Positions 1 through 5,945 of a stretch of DNA of 13,464 bases are shown one piece after another (position 1 is the first letter of the stretch; every line of letters begins with the position of its first letter). The translations under genes and the position numbers were made by a program. Below the pieces are notes generated by a model that saw nothing but the letters and a program-made list of their open reading frames with translations, was not told the origin of the DNA and did no database searches. The stretch is from the NCBI GenBank assembly GCA_905215675.1, contig CAJMRA010000025.1, forward strand, positions 1 to 13,464, in the 5' to 3' direction. Source of the stretch: an uncultured bacterium (GTDB taxonomy: Bacteria; Desulfobacterota; Desulfovibrionia; Desulfovibrionales; Desulfovibrionaceae).

Positions 1-245
1 CGCGGAAAAAACGCGGTTTTTCCGCTCACTTCGGGCCGGGCGGCGCTGTGCTGCCTTTCCTTTTTCACAGAAAAAAATGCTCTTGTCGCCGCGGCGTGAG
101 GTCGGTATGCCGAAAAATTTCCCGCAATGCTGTGCGGCGGCACACAAAATCGCCACATTCTCGCTGTTCCCGGCACGGCAGACGGCGTGCCTGCGGGGCT
201 GCCCGCCATCTCGCGCTTTACCTTTTTAATGGGAAAACGCTCATG
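1..245. repeat. Diverged, longer copy of the interspersed element found at 2750-2897
   Basis: Bases 1-55 match 2805-2859 with three mismatches (positions 32, 33 and 52), and bases 211-242 match 2863-2895 apart from a short divergent patch in the middle. The two matching blocks are in the same order and orientation. They are about 155 bases apart here but nearly adjacent in the other copy, so this copy either carries an extra internal segment or is the fuller form. Its left end lies outside the window. The interior has no convincing gene: the only open frame (48-278) has no ribosome binding site and an arginine- and cysteine-rich product of no recognisable family. Confidence 0.6.
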
Positions 246-303
246 ACGCGCCGGCTGAGGGGGTTCCCCTCCCCCTGAATCTCAATCCTCAACCTGTCGT
301 TTC

Positions 304-351
304 AAAAAGCACAAAGGGCGGACAGGGATCGCTCCCTGTCCGCCCTTTGTG
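304..351 (-). terminator. Rho-independent terminator of the chemoreceptor gene
   Basis: A perfect 19-bp inverted repeat (310-328 with 333-351) has a TCGC tetraloop. On the minus strand the stem is followed by five T (304-308), 19 bases after the chemoreceptor stop codon. On the plus strand the stem is followed by GGCGATTTTT, so it may also stop transcription arriving from the left. It is the cleanest terminator in the window. Confidence 0.9.
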
Positions 352-370
352 GCGATTTTTCCGTTCAGCT

Positions 371-2416
371 CTAGGCGTTCTTCATATCGGTCAGCAGCCG
401 CGTCAGGGTGTCGGCCTGCTGCTGCAACTGTTCCAGCGCCGTCATGGCCGTGTGCATGGCCTCGGACGTACGGGCGGAAAGCTGATTCACTTCCATGATG
501 GAACGGTTGATCTGCTCGGAGGCCGCGGACTGTTCCTCGCTGGCCGTGGCAATGGCCCTCACCTGATCGGCGGAGCCGTCCACCATCTGCACGATTTCCT
601 GAAGCGCCTGGCCGGACTGGTTGGCCAGCTCCGTCGCCTCGGAAATGATATCGACGGACTTGTCCACCTGTTCGCGACTCTTGTTCGTGCTGTCCTGAAT
701 GGCGCGAATGGCGTTCCCCACATCGGCGGTGGAAGCCATGGTCTTTTCGGCCAGCTTGCGCACCTCGTCGGCGACGACGGCGAAGCCGCGCCCCGCTTCA
801 CCGGCACGGGCCGCCTCGATGGCCGCGTTGAGGGCCAGCAGGTTGGTCTGATCGGCGATATCGGAAATAACGGCCATGATGCGGTTGATGGCCTGCGCCT
901 GTTCGCCGAGGATATTCATGTCGTCCTTGAGCTGGCGCGTCTGGTCATGCACGGTCTGGATGGCCGTCACGGCCTTCTGCACCACCTCTTCGCCGCTGTT
1001 GGCCTTGTCGCGGGTCTGGCTGGACGCCGTGGACGCCGTGTCGGCATTGTTGGCCACCTCCAGCACGGTGGCGTTCATCTGCTCCATGGCCGTCGCCGTT
1101 TCGGACAGACGGGATGCCGACTGCTCCGCTCCGGCGTTGGAGGTCTGTACCTGCTCCGTCAGATTGGCCAGCGCCGAGTTGATATTGTCCACGACGCCTT
1201 CGATCTGCGCGGCGGCGGCCAGCATACCTTCCCGCTGGGCGCGCTCGGCCCGGTCCCGCGCCTCGCGCGCGTCCTCCATGGCCTGCCGCGCCTCCTGCGT
1301 CTTGGCGTCGGCTTCGGCGGTCTTGTGTTCGGCCAGCGTGATATTCTTTTGCAGCCGATCGATCATGGAACGCAGCGAATCGGCCAGCAGGCCCATGTCG
1401 TCCTTGCCGCAAACGGGCAATTCCTCCTTGCTCATGGGATCCGCCGCCACGACTCCCGCGTAATGGGTAATCTGCTTGACGGGACGCCCGATGCGGATGC
1501 CGATAATCAGCGAAAGCACCAGCTGGAACAGCAGGACAAGACAGGTCGCCACCAGCGTATTGCGCACGGCGTCGTCGCGCAGCTTGAAAATCTCGGTAAC
1601 CGGCGCGCCGATAAACCATATGCCCACGGTTTCGCCCTTGTTGTCGCGCATGGGCCAGTAACAGGAGGCATACTTGAAGCCGAACAATTCGGTGATCGTA
1701 AAGAAATTTTCGCCCCGCTTGAACACGGCGTCCAGCACGGCCGGATCCGACACCCTGGTGCCGATGGCCCGGGAGCCGTCCGCCTGAAGCAATGTCGTCT
1801 GCACGCGGGTATCGTTCTTGAAGATGGTGGCGTCCAGTCCGGTCAACTTCTTGAGATCATCCACATAGGCGGGCTCGGAAAGCGCCCGGCCGATGGAAAT
1901 GCTGCCCACGATCTTGCCGTCCGGGGAATATACGGGCGCGGAAGCGCGCAGGGTGAAGGGAACAATCGTGCCCTGCACGATATCGACGTTGGCAGTTCCG
2001 TCCCGCAGGGCGCGCATGACGGTCTCCTGACTGGAAACATCGTCGCCGTGCCTGTCGGAATGGCCGCGCCCCATGACGGTACCGCGGGCGTCGGTAATGG
2101 TGCAGAAATCGCTGACGGAAACTTGCTGCAAATGCCGCGCAAAGGCCTGCACGGCGGGAACGTCGCCCTTTTGCAGGGCCTCGACGACGACGCCGTTTTC
2201 CGCCCCCATGGACGCGAGGCGCACAAAGGAATAGCCGGTTCGCGTATTGTAGGTATCCACCATCCGTTGCAGACGCATCACGCTCTGCTCGATACTGGCA
2301 TACAGGGCGTTACCCATAAAATGGATGCTGACCCCGAACAGGACGCAGCCCAGCAAGAGCAACGCCGCAAAAATACTAAAAATATATTTATGCGTAAGCG
2401 TAACGGTAAAGCGCAT
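371..2416 (-). CDS. Methyl-accepting chemotaxis protein with large periplasmic Cache-type sensor
   Basis: This is a 681-residue transmembrane chemoreceptor. A short cytoplasmic start is followed by TM1 (about 11-33), a periplasmic sensor of about 250 residues (35-285) resembling the double Cache family (Cache_3-Cache_2 type), TM2 (about 286-309), HAMP (about 308-362), a charged coiled coil (362-400) and a long signalling helix pair. The hairpin tip is the near-invariant stretch at 516-545 (ISDIADQTNLLALNAAIEAA), which binds CheA and CheW. There is no C-terminal CheR/CheB-tethering pentapeptide; the protein ends DMKNA. I chose the ATG at 2416 because TM1 follows at once and a GGGGGG tract lies just upstream; the same frame stays open to 2833 but would run through the repeat element. 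The ligand is unknown. A sulfonate or other small carboxylate is possible from the neighbourhood, as inference only. Confidence 0.93.
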   Translation of the reverse strand: MRFTVTLTHKYIFSIFAALLLLGCVLFGVSIHFMGNALYASIEQSVMRLQRMVDTYNTRTGYSFVRLASMGAENGVVVEALQKGDVPAVQAFARHLQQVSVSDFCTITDARGTVMGRGHSDRHGDDVSSQETVMRALRDGTANVDIVQGTIVPFTLRASAPVYSPDGKIVGSISIGRALSEPAYVDDLKKLTGLDATIFKNDTRVQTTLLQADGSRAIGTRVSDPAVLDAVFKRGENFFTITELFGFKYASCYWPMRDNKGETVGIWFIGAPVTEIFKLRDDAVRNTLVATCLVLLFQLVLSLIIGIRIGRPVKQITHYAGVVAADPMSKEELPVCGKDDMGLLADSLRSMIDRLQKNITLAEHKTAEADAKTQEARQAMEDAREARDRAERAQREGMLAAAAQIEGVVDNINSALANLTEQVQTSNAGAEQSASRLSETATAMEQMNATVLEVANNADTASTASSQTRDKANSGEEVVQKAVTAIQTVHDQTRQLKDDMNILGEQAQAINRIMAVISDIADQTNLLALNAAIEAARAGEAGRGFAVVADEVRKLAEKTMASTADVGNAIRAIQDSTNKSREQVDKSVDIISEATELANQSGQALQEIVQMVDGSADQVRAIATASEEQSAASEQINRSIMEVNQLSARTSEAMHTAMTALEQLQQQADTLTRLLTDMKNA

Positions 2417-2656
2417 TCCTACCCCCCATTGAACAGGACGACGCCGCAGGAACGTTCCGGTCCGGCACTCGCCCGTGCTACAGAACAATAACCGACAATA
2501 AAGGCTCCCAGGATACAGACAATCTGCCTCCCGCCGCAAGCCTGTTGCTGCAAGGTCGCTTACTATACTCCTAATCAGGGAGGATATACTAGTATCAGGG
2601 CGCGCGCAAGCATCGCCCGACATGTTCAGGGAAGAACCGAAGCCCGCCTTTCCCCG
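2417..2656. other. Intergenic region upstream of the chemoreceptor, with a weak dyad
   Basis: No gene is visible here. An AT-richer patch at 2561-2594 has an imperfect dyad (TACTA and CTCC on the left, GGAG and TAGTA on the right, unequally spaced) and TATA-like hexamers on both strands. The 10-bp palindrome GGAACGTTCC lies at 2450-2459. I could not find a convincing -35/-10, sigma-28 or sigma-54 promoter for the chemoreceptor, so its promoter is not assigned. Confidence 0.3.
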
Positions 2657-2687
2657 AAAAAAAGAGCGTCCCCCGCGAGGAGGACGC
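2657..2687 (-). terminator. Rho-independent terminator of the amidohydrolase-MFS transcription unit
   Basis: Read on the minus strand, a 9-bp stem (GCGTCCTCC with GGGGGACGC, one T-G wobble) closes a TCGC loop and is followed by TC and seven T (2657-2663). It lies about 210 bases downstream of the transporter stop codon. The repeat element at 2750-2897 occupies most of that distance, so the terminator was probably close to the stop codon before the element arrived. Confidence 0.82.
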
Positions 2688-2697
2688 CCCAAAGGAC

Positions 2698-2748
2698 ACG
2701 CCGTTCCCGGCCGGGAGAGAAATTCTCCCGGCACGGGCTGCACGGCGT
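2698..2748 (-). other. Long stem-loop between the repeat element and the terminator
   Basis: A nested inverted repeat has an outer ACGCCGT/ACGGCGT stem (2698-2704 with 2742-2748), a middle CCCG/CGGG stem, and an inner 9-bp stem GCCGGGAGA/TCTCCCGGC (2710-2718 with 2724-2732) around a GAAAT loop. No T tract follows on the minus strand, so it is more likely an mRNA 3'-end stabiliser or part of a compound terminator than a terminator on its own. It abuts the element boundary. If the element is removed, it begins directly after the transporter stop codon. Confidence 0.6.
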
Positions 2749-2749
2749 C

Positions 2750-2897
2750 TAGAGCAATTTCAGTTTGAAACGCTGGGCGTTTCAAACCATACGGCCTGTC
2801 GTTTCGCGGAAAAAACGCGGTTTTTCCGCTCACTTTTGGCCGGGCGGCGCTGTGCCGCCGCCTCGCGTTTTACCTTTTTCAAAGCTAAAACGCTCTA
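2750..2897. mobile_element. MITE-like 148-bp element with inverted ends and flanking TA
   Basis: The left end reads TAGAGCAATTTCAGTTTGAA. The right end, read on the other strand, begins TAGAGCGTTTTAGCTTTGAA; the two agree over about 20 bases with one gap. The interior is highly structured, with hairpins at 2763-2787 (11-bp stem), 2806-2829 (9-bp stem) and 2843-2859 (GGCGGC/GCCGCC). It has no coding capacity. TA at both ends fits the TA target duplication typical of IS630/Tc1-mariner-derived MITEs. The right end supplies the TAG stop codon of the transporter gene. A diverged copy lies at 1-245 and one similar end at 13382-13395. Classification as a MITE is inference; an uncharacterised genome-specific intergenic repeat is the alternative. 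Confidence 0.6.
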
Positions 2898-4259
2898 TCC
2901 CTGTTCTGTAACCGGTACGCCATAGGCGTCGGCGGAGTTTTCGACATCATCCGGCAGCTTTTCCCGGCCGCCGAGACGTGCAAGCCACAGGGTGCTCAGG
3001 AAGCTGATGACGGCCGCAACCAGCAGGTAACCGCACAGGTACCAGGGCTGTCCGTCGTTCCCCTTGACAAGAAGCGTCGCAACCATGGGCGTAATGCCGG
3101 ACGCGAAGATCCCGGAGAACTGATAGATGAAGGACACGGCGGAATAGCGCACCGTGGGCTCGAAACTCCCCGAAAACATGCTGGACATGGTGGCGTAGGC
3201 CGCGCCGTAGATGATACCGAAGGGAACCGCGATCACCAGGAAGACCAGCAGCAGATTATGGCTGTAGTTGTGCAGGACCCAGAAGCTCGGGAAAGCCGTG
3301 ACGCCCAGCAGCAGCGCCGCCACTGCAAAGATACGCATCCGGCCCAGCTTGTCGGCCTTCATGCCCCAGAAGGGAATGGCAACCGCCATGACCGCCGCCG
3401 CGGCCACGATGATGAACAGACTGTGCGTCTTGTCCACGCCGCAGGAAGCCGTCAGATAGGTCAGGGAAAACACCCCGAACACATTGAAGGCGATGCCTTC
3501 CACAAAGCGTGCGCCCACGCAGGCGGTCAGCGTCTTGGGATAGTGCTTGAAGGCCGCAAGAATGGGGTACTTGACCTTGTCGCGCTTTTCCTTGTCGGCG
3601 GCGAAGTCCTTTGTTTCCGCCACGGACAGGCGGATGTAGGCGCCCACGGCCACCAGCACGGCGCTCAGCAGGAAGGCTATACGCCAGCCCCACATGAGGA
3701 AGGCTTCGTCGGACAGGAGGAAGGACAGGATGCCGATGACGCCGGAAGCGAGCATGAGGCCCAGCGCAAGGCCCACCTGCGGCAGGCTGCCGTAGAAGGC
3801 GCGCTTTTCCGGCGGCGCGGATTCAAAGGCCATGAGCACGGCGCCGCCCCATTCGCCGCCGATGCCGATGCCCTGCGCCAGACGGCAGATAACCAGCAGT
3901 ATCGGCGCCCAGATGCCGATGGTGTCATACGACGGCACAAGACCGATACCCACCGTGGCGACGCCCATGATTTCCAGCGTCAGCACCAGCATTTTCTTGC
4001 GGCCGAGCTTGTCGCCGAAATGCCCGAAGATGACGCCGCCCAGCGGCCGCGCAATAAAGCCCACGGCAAAGGTGGCAAAGGCCAGCACGGTGCCGACGGT
4101 CGGGTCCGCCGTGGGGAAATAAATCTTGTTGAAGACAATGCCCGCAACAACGCCGTACAGGAAAAAGTCATACCATTCGATGACGGCGCCTATCAGCGAG
4201 GAGACAACCACCCGGCGCAGGTTCGCGCCGCAGAATTGAGGATTGGCAGCAGTACTCAT
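2895..4259 (-). CDS. MFS transporter, metabolite:H+ symporter (MHS) type
   Basis: This 454-residue inner-membrane protein has about twelve hydrophobic helices. The loop 2-3 MFS signature GHFGDKLGRKK sits at 79-89 with a related repeat (GMKADKLGRMR) at 299-309. The stretch RLAQGIGIGGEWGGA (126-140) is characteristic of the MHS branch that includes the KgtP, ShiA and ProP transporters, which move small organic acids or osmolytes with protons. The ATG at 4259 has a good AAGGAG site 6 bases upstream. It follows the amidohydrolase by 9 bases, so the two are almost certainly co-transcribed. Its TAG stop lies inside the end of the MITE-like element. The substrate is not readable from sequence. Isethionate or another sulfonate is attractive because the window has no TRAP transporter, the type I recall as usual beside islA in related bacteria, but this is inference. 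Confidence 0.9.
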   Translation of the reverse strand: MSTAANPQFCGANLRRVVVSSLIGAVIEWYDFFLYGVVAGIVFNKIYFPTADPTVGTVLAFATFAVGFIARPLGGVIFGHFGDKLGRKKMLVLTLEIMGVATVGIGLVPSYDTIGIWAPILLVICRLAQGIGIGGEWGGAVLMAFESAPPEKRAFYGSLPQVGLALGLMLASGVIGILSFLLSDEAFLMWGWRIAFLLSAVLVAVGAYIRLSVAETKDFAADKEKRDKVKYPILAAFKHYPKTLTACVGARFVEGIAFNVFGVFSLTYLTASCGVDKTHSLFIIVAAAAVMAVAIPFWGMKADKLGRMRIFAVAALLLGVTAFPSFWVLHNYSHNLLLVFLVIAVPFGIIYGAAYATMSSMFSGSFEPTVRYSAVSFIYQFSGIFASGITPMVATLLVKGNDGQPWYLCGYLLVAAVISFLSTLWLARLGGREKLPDDVENSADAYGVPVTEQG

Positions 4260-4268
4260 GGGAGCTCC

Positions 4269-5102
4269 TTACGAAAGATTGAGGACCTTGCGGGCATTTT
4301 CGTACATGACCTTGGCGCGCACATCGTCGGGCAGGGGGAAGCCGGCGTAGGCGTCAAGGGCATCGTCCAGCTCGATAAAGGGATGAGCGCTGGCAAAAAG
4401 CACCTTGTCGGGAATGGTGTGGCACATGGCGTCCACAAACACGTCGCGCATGGGCGCGCGCTCATACTCCGAGAAGTCCATGTAGACGTTGGCATTGCGC
4501 AGGCAGGCGTAAATGCATTCGTTCACATACGGATAGCCGCCGTGGCTCATGATCAGGGTCAGCTCGGGGAAGTCGCGGGCGACCTTGTCCACGTCGCGGG
4601 GGTCGGCATATTCCATGATGGCCCCGGGCACCTGCGGCGGGGGAGCCATGGTGATGAAGACCGGAATGCCCAGCTCGGCGCACTTGGTATAAATGGGATA
4701 GAAACGGGCTTCGGAAGCGGGAATATGGGCCAGATAGGGATCAATGGCGATCCCCTTCATGCCGTACTCTTCCACGACCTTCACGATTTCACGCACCGCC
4801 CCCATTTTCTTGTGCGGATCAATGCCCCAGAAGCCTACAAACTTCTTGGGATACGCCCGGCAGAACTCCAGCACGCTGCCGTTATTGGCGGGGAAACCGT
4901 ACGTCGTTTCCGCATCGCGGCCGGTAATGACGCCCAGCTCCACGCCGATGGCGTCAAGATGCTCCACAATTTCCGGCAGGCTCTGAGGCTTGCGCGCCTC
5001 AAACCCGATGACTTCGCATGCGGCCTTGAACATGGTGCTGTTCTTGATGCCGTTGATGATTTCCGGCGTATTGGGCCTGAAACGAAAATCGATGACCTTC
5101 AT
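4269..5102 (-). CDS. Amidohydrolase-2 family TIM-barrel protein with eroded metal site
   Basis: The 277-residue protein has the layout of the amidohydrolase_2 (ACMSD-like) family: beta-1 segment VIDFRFRP (3-10), GMKGIAIDP (114-122), GIPVFITMAP (145-154), LTLIMSHGGYPYVNE (181-195) and KVLFASAHPF (233-242), then the usual C-terminal ENARKVLNL. The family normally coordinates a metal through HxH on strand 1, a His on strand 5, a His on strand 6 and an Asp on strand 8. Here strand 1 has F-R-F-R, strand 5 has T-M, and the strand 8 Asp position is Ala239; only His187 remains. It is probably metal-independent or has a different chemistry. The ATG at 5102 has AGGAG 8 bases upstream, and residues further upstream are non-homologous. 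It is the first gene of a unit with the MFS transporter and diverges from islA. The substrate is unknown. Confidence 0.85.
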   Translation of the reverse strand: MKVIDFRFRPNTPEIINGIKNSTMFKAACEVIGFEARKPQSLPEIVEHLDAIGVELGVITGRDAETTYGFPANNGSVLEFCRAYPKKFVGFWGIDPHKKMGAVREIVKVVEEYGMKGIAIDPYLAHIPASEARFYPIYTKCAELGIPVFITMAPPPQVPGAIMEYADPRDVDKVARDFPELTLIMSHGGYPYVNECIYACLRNANVYMDFSEYERAPMRDVFVDAMCHTIPDKVLFASAHPFIELDDALDAYAGFPLPDDVRAKVMYENARKVLNLS

Positions 5103-5389
5103 GGCGCACTCCTCTGCAAATGTTGGCCGCGGGGCGGCAGACGTTCCCGCGGCAAAAAAAGGGACTTCGGGAACAACCCGACACGCGCGGACACGTGTCG
5201 TGAAACGCCTGCTTCCTCGTTTTTTCCGGTGGGTTTTCTGGGCAGCCACTGTGAAAAAAAATGCCGTTTCACCCCTTCACTTTCGGGATGCAAAAAGCGT
5301 CATATGCCGCTTACACACAGTACTGCTGAAATTTTCAACACGAAAAAGACTGTTTCATTCTTTATGAGCGACGATGACATATCGTTCTT

Positions 5390-5448
5390 ATGTACTCATA
5401 AAAACATATCTTTTTACGAACACCATGTACTGAGTAAAAAGTATCTTT
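5390..5448. repeat. Two direct repeats of 24 bases, 35-base period
   Basis: Positions 5390-5413 and 5425-5448 match at 19 of 24 bases; both start ATGTACT and end TATCTTT. They lie in the AT-rich part of the divergent region, about 290-345 bases upstream of the leftward amidohydrolase start. They could be a two-site operator for the amidohydrolase-MFS unit, but chance similarity in AT-rich DNA cannot be excluded. Confidence 0.45.
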
Positions 5449-5609
5449 GCGTCTCTGCCATGAAACATGGCTCATGCAAAATTGCGAACTTTTTCTCAAG
5501 CTGGAAGCAAGCTCTTTCTTGCTCTCTACCTGCTGAAAAAATTTTTTTCAATAACACTGCTGGGTTGTATAGCTAGTATGCACGATAATAATAATTATTA
5601 GCGTTTTAC

Positions 5610-5627
5610 AAATGCATTTTTGCATCA
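5610..5627. promoter_or_regulatory. Candidate activator site 1 (dyad TGATGCA-N4-TGCATYW)
   Basis: Read on the minus strand the site is TGATGCAAAAATGCATTT, which agrees with site 2 (5733-5750) at 16 of 18 positions. Its centre lies about 247 bases upstream of the -24 element of the islA promoter. The position and dyad symmetry fit an upstream activator sequence bound by the Fis-like domain of a sigma-54 activator, possibly the one encoded at 9756-11159. Confidence 0.6.
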
Positions 5628-5732
5628 TTTTTGCGTACGCCGATATTCGGACAGACAGAAGGAGAATCTCCTTCGTATCCGTACGAAATAAACGTCCGTT
5701 CGCCATTTCCGGCACGAACAGGCCCATGTTTA

Positions 5733-5750
5733 TGATGCAAAAACGCATCT
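5733..5750. promoter_or_regulatory. Candidate activator site 2 (dyad)
   Basis: The plus strand reads TGATGCAAAAACGCATCT, a near-perfect dyad (GATGC and GCATC arms). Its centre is about 124 bases upstream of the -24 element, within the usual range for enhancer sites of sigma-54 activators. It differs from site 1 at two of 18 positions. Confidence 0.68.
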
Positions 5751-5785
5751 CAGAAAAGAGAGAAACAGAAGATAAAATTTTTTTT

Positions 5786-5802
5786 AATGCAAATATGCAT
5801 CA
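5786..5802. promoter_or_regulatory. Candidate activator site 3 (dyad)
   Basis: Read on the minus strand the site is TGATGCATATTTGCATT, with the same arms as sites 1 and 2 and a different four-base spacer. Its centre is about 71 bases upstream of the -24 element and about 52.5 bases from site 2, close to five helical turns, so proteins on sites 2 and 3 would face the same side of the DNA. Confidence 0.63.
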
Positions 5803-5863
5803 TTTGAGATGGCTTCAAGAATATGTGAAAAAATTAACTATAAATACCGGTATATTACGAAAA

Positions 5864-5879
5864 TGGCACATCCTGTGCT
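5864..5879 (+). promoter_or_regulatory. Sigma-54 (-24/-12) promoter of islA
   Basis: The sequence TGGCACATCCTGTGCT matches the consensus TGGCAC-N5-TTGCW with a single mismatch in the -12 box. The invariant GG (5865-5866) and GC (5877-5878) are separated by exactly ten bases as required. Transcription would begin near 5890, giving a leader of about 55 bases before the islA ATG. This implies that islA is silent without an ATP-driven activator. Confidence 0.88.
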
Positions 5880-5931
5880 TTAGAGGGAGCACAAGGCGCA
5901 CGGACGCCTCCCAATCAAGGCAAACCAACAC

Positions 5932-5936
5932 CAGGA
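5932..5936 (+). promoter_or_regulatory. Ribosome binding site deciding the islA start
   Basis: AGGAG lies 9 bases before the ATG at 5946. The frame also contains a GTG at 5937, but that codon directly abuts the AGGAG and has no binding site of its own. The ATG start also gives residue numbers that agree with the characterised Bilophila enzyme. Confidence 0.8.
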
Positions 5937-5945
5937 GTGTTACCC

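Larger units (their letters stand above)
5103..5945. promoter_or_regulatory. 843-base divergent regulatory region between the amidohydrolase and islA
   Basis: This is the longest gene-free stretch and much more AT-rich than the coding DNA, especially 5330-5880. Besides the sites listed separately it holds several dyads: GTTCCCG/CGGGAAC (5143-5149 with 5168-5174), CGACACG/CGTGTCG (5179-5185 with 5194-5200), TTTATGAG/CTCATAAA (5361-5368 with 5395-5402), GCCATG-AAA-CATGGC (5457-5471), CCGATATTCGG (5640-5650) and GAAGGAG/CTCCTTC around 5660-5676. No convincing sigma-54 or sigma-70 promoter was found for the leftward amidohydrolase transcript. Open frames inside it (for example 5612-6040 plus, 5548-5748 minus) have no ribosome binding site and no recognisable product. 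Confidence 0.7.

Noticed and set aside
347..2491. A 714-codon plus-strand open frame opposite the chemoreceptor, and similar long frames at 3258-5576 (+), 9657-11153 (-) and 12053-12811 (-)
   Set aside because: All are antisense shadows of clear genes in GC-rich DNA, with Arg/His/Gly-rich products and no domains.
2417..2833. N-terminal extension of the chemoreceptor to 2833
   Set aside because: It would run through a terminator, a stem-loop and the repeat element. The first transmembrane helix and an adequate ribosome binding site belong to the start at 2416.
5113..5130. Possible minus-strand sigma-54 box TGCAAATGTTGGCC upstream of the amidohydrolase
   Set aside because: The spacing between the GC and the CC is off by one, and it lies within the ribosome binding region, too near the start codon.
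5586..5600. Palindrome TAATAATTATTA as an operator or origin-like element
   Set aside because: It is a simple AT-rich repeat of low information content, with no accompanying repeats of an origin type.
5548..5748. Minus-strand open frame of 66 codons in the divergent region
   Set aside because: It is AT-rich with isoleucine runs, has no ribosome binding site, and lies over regulatory dyads.
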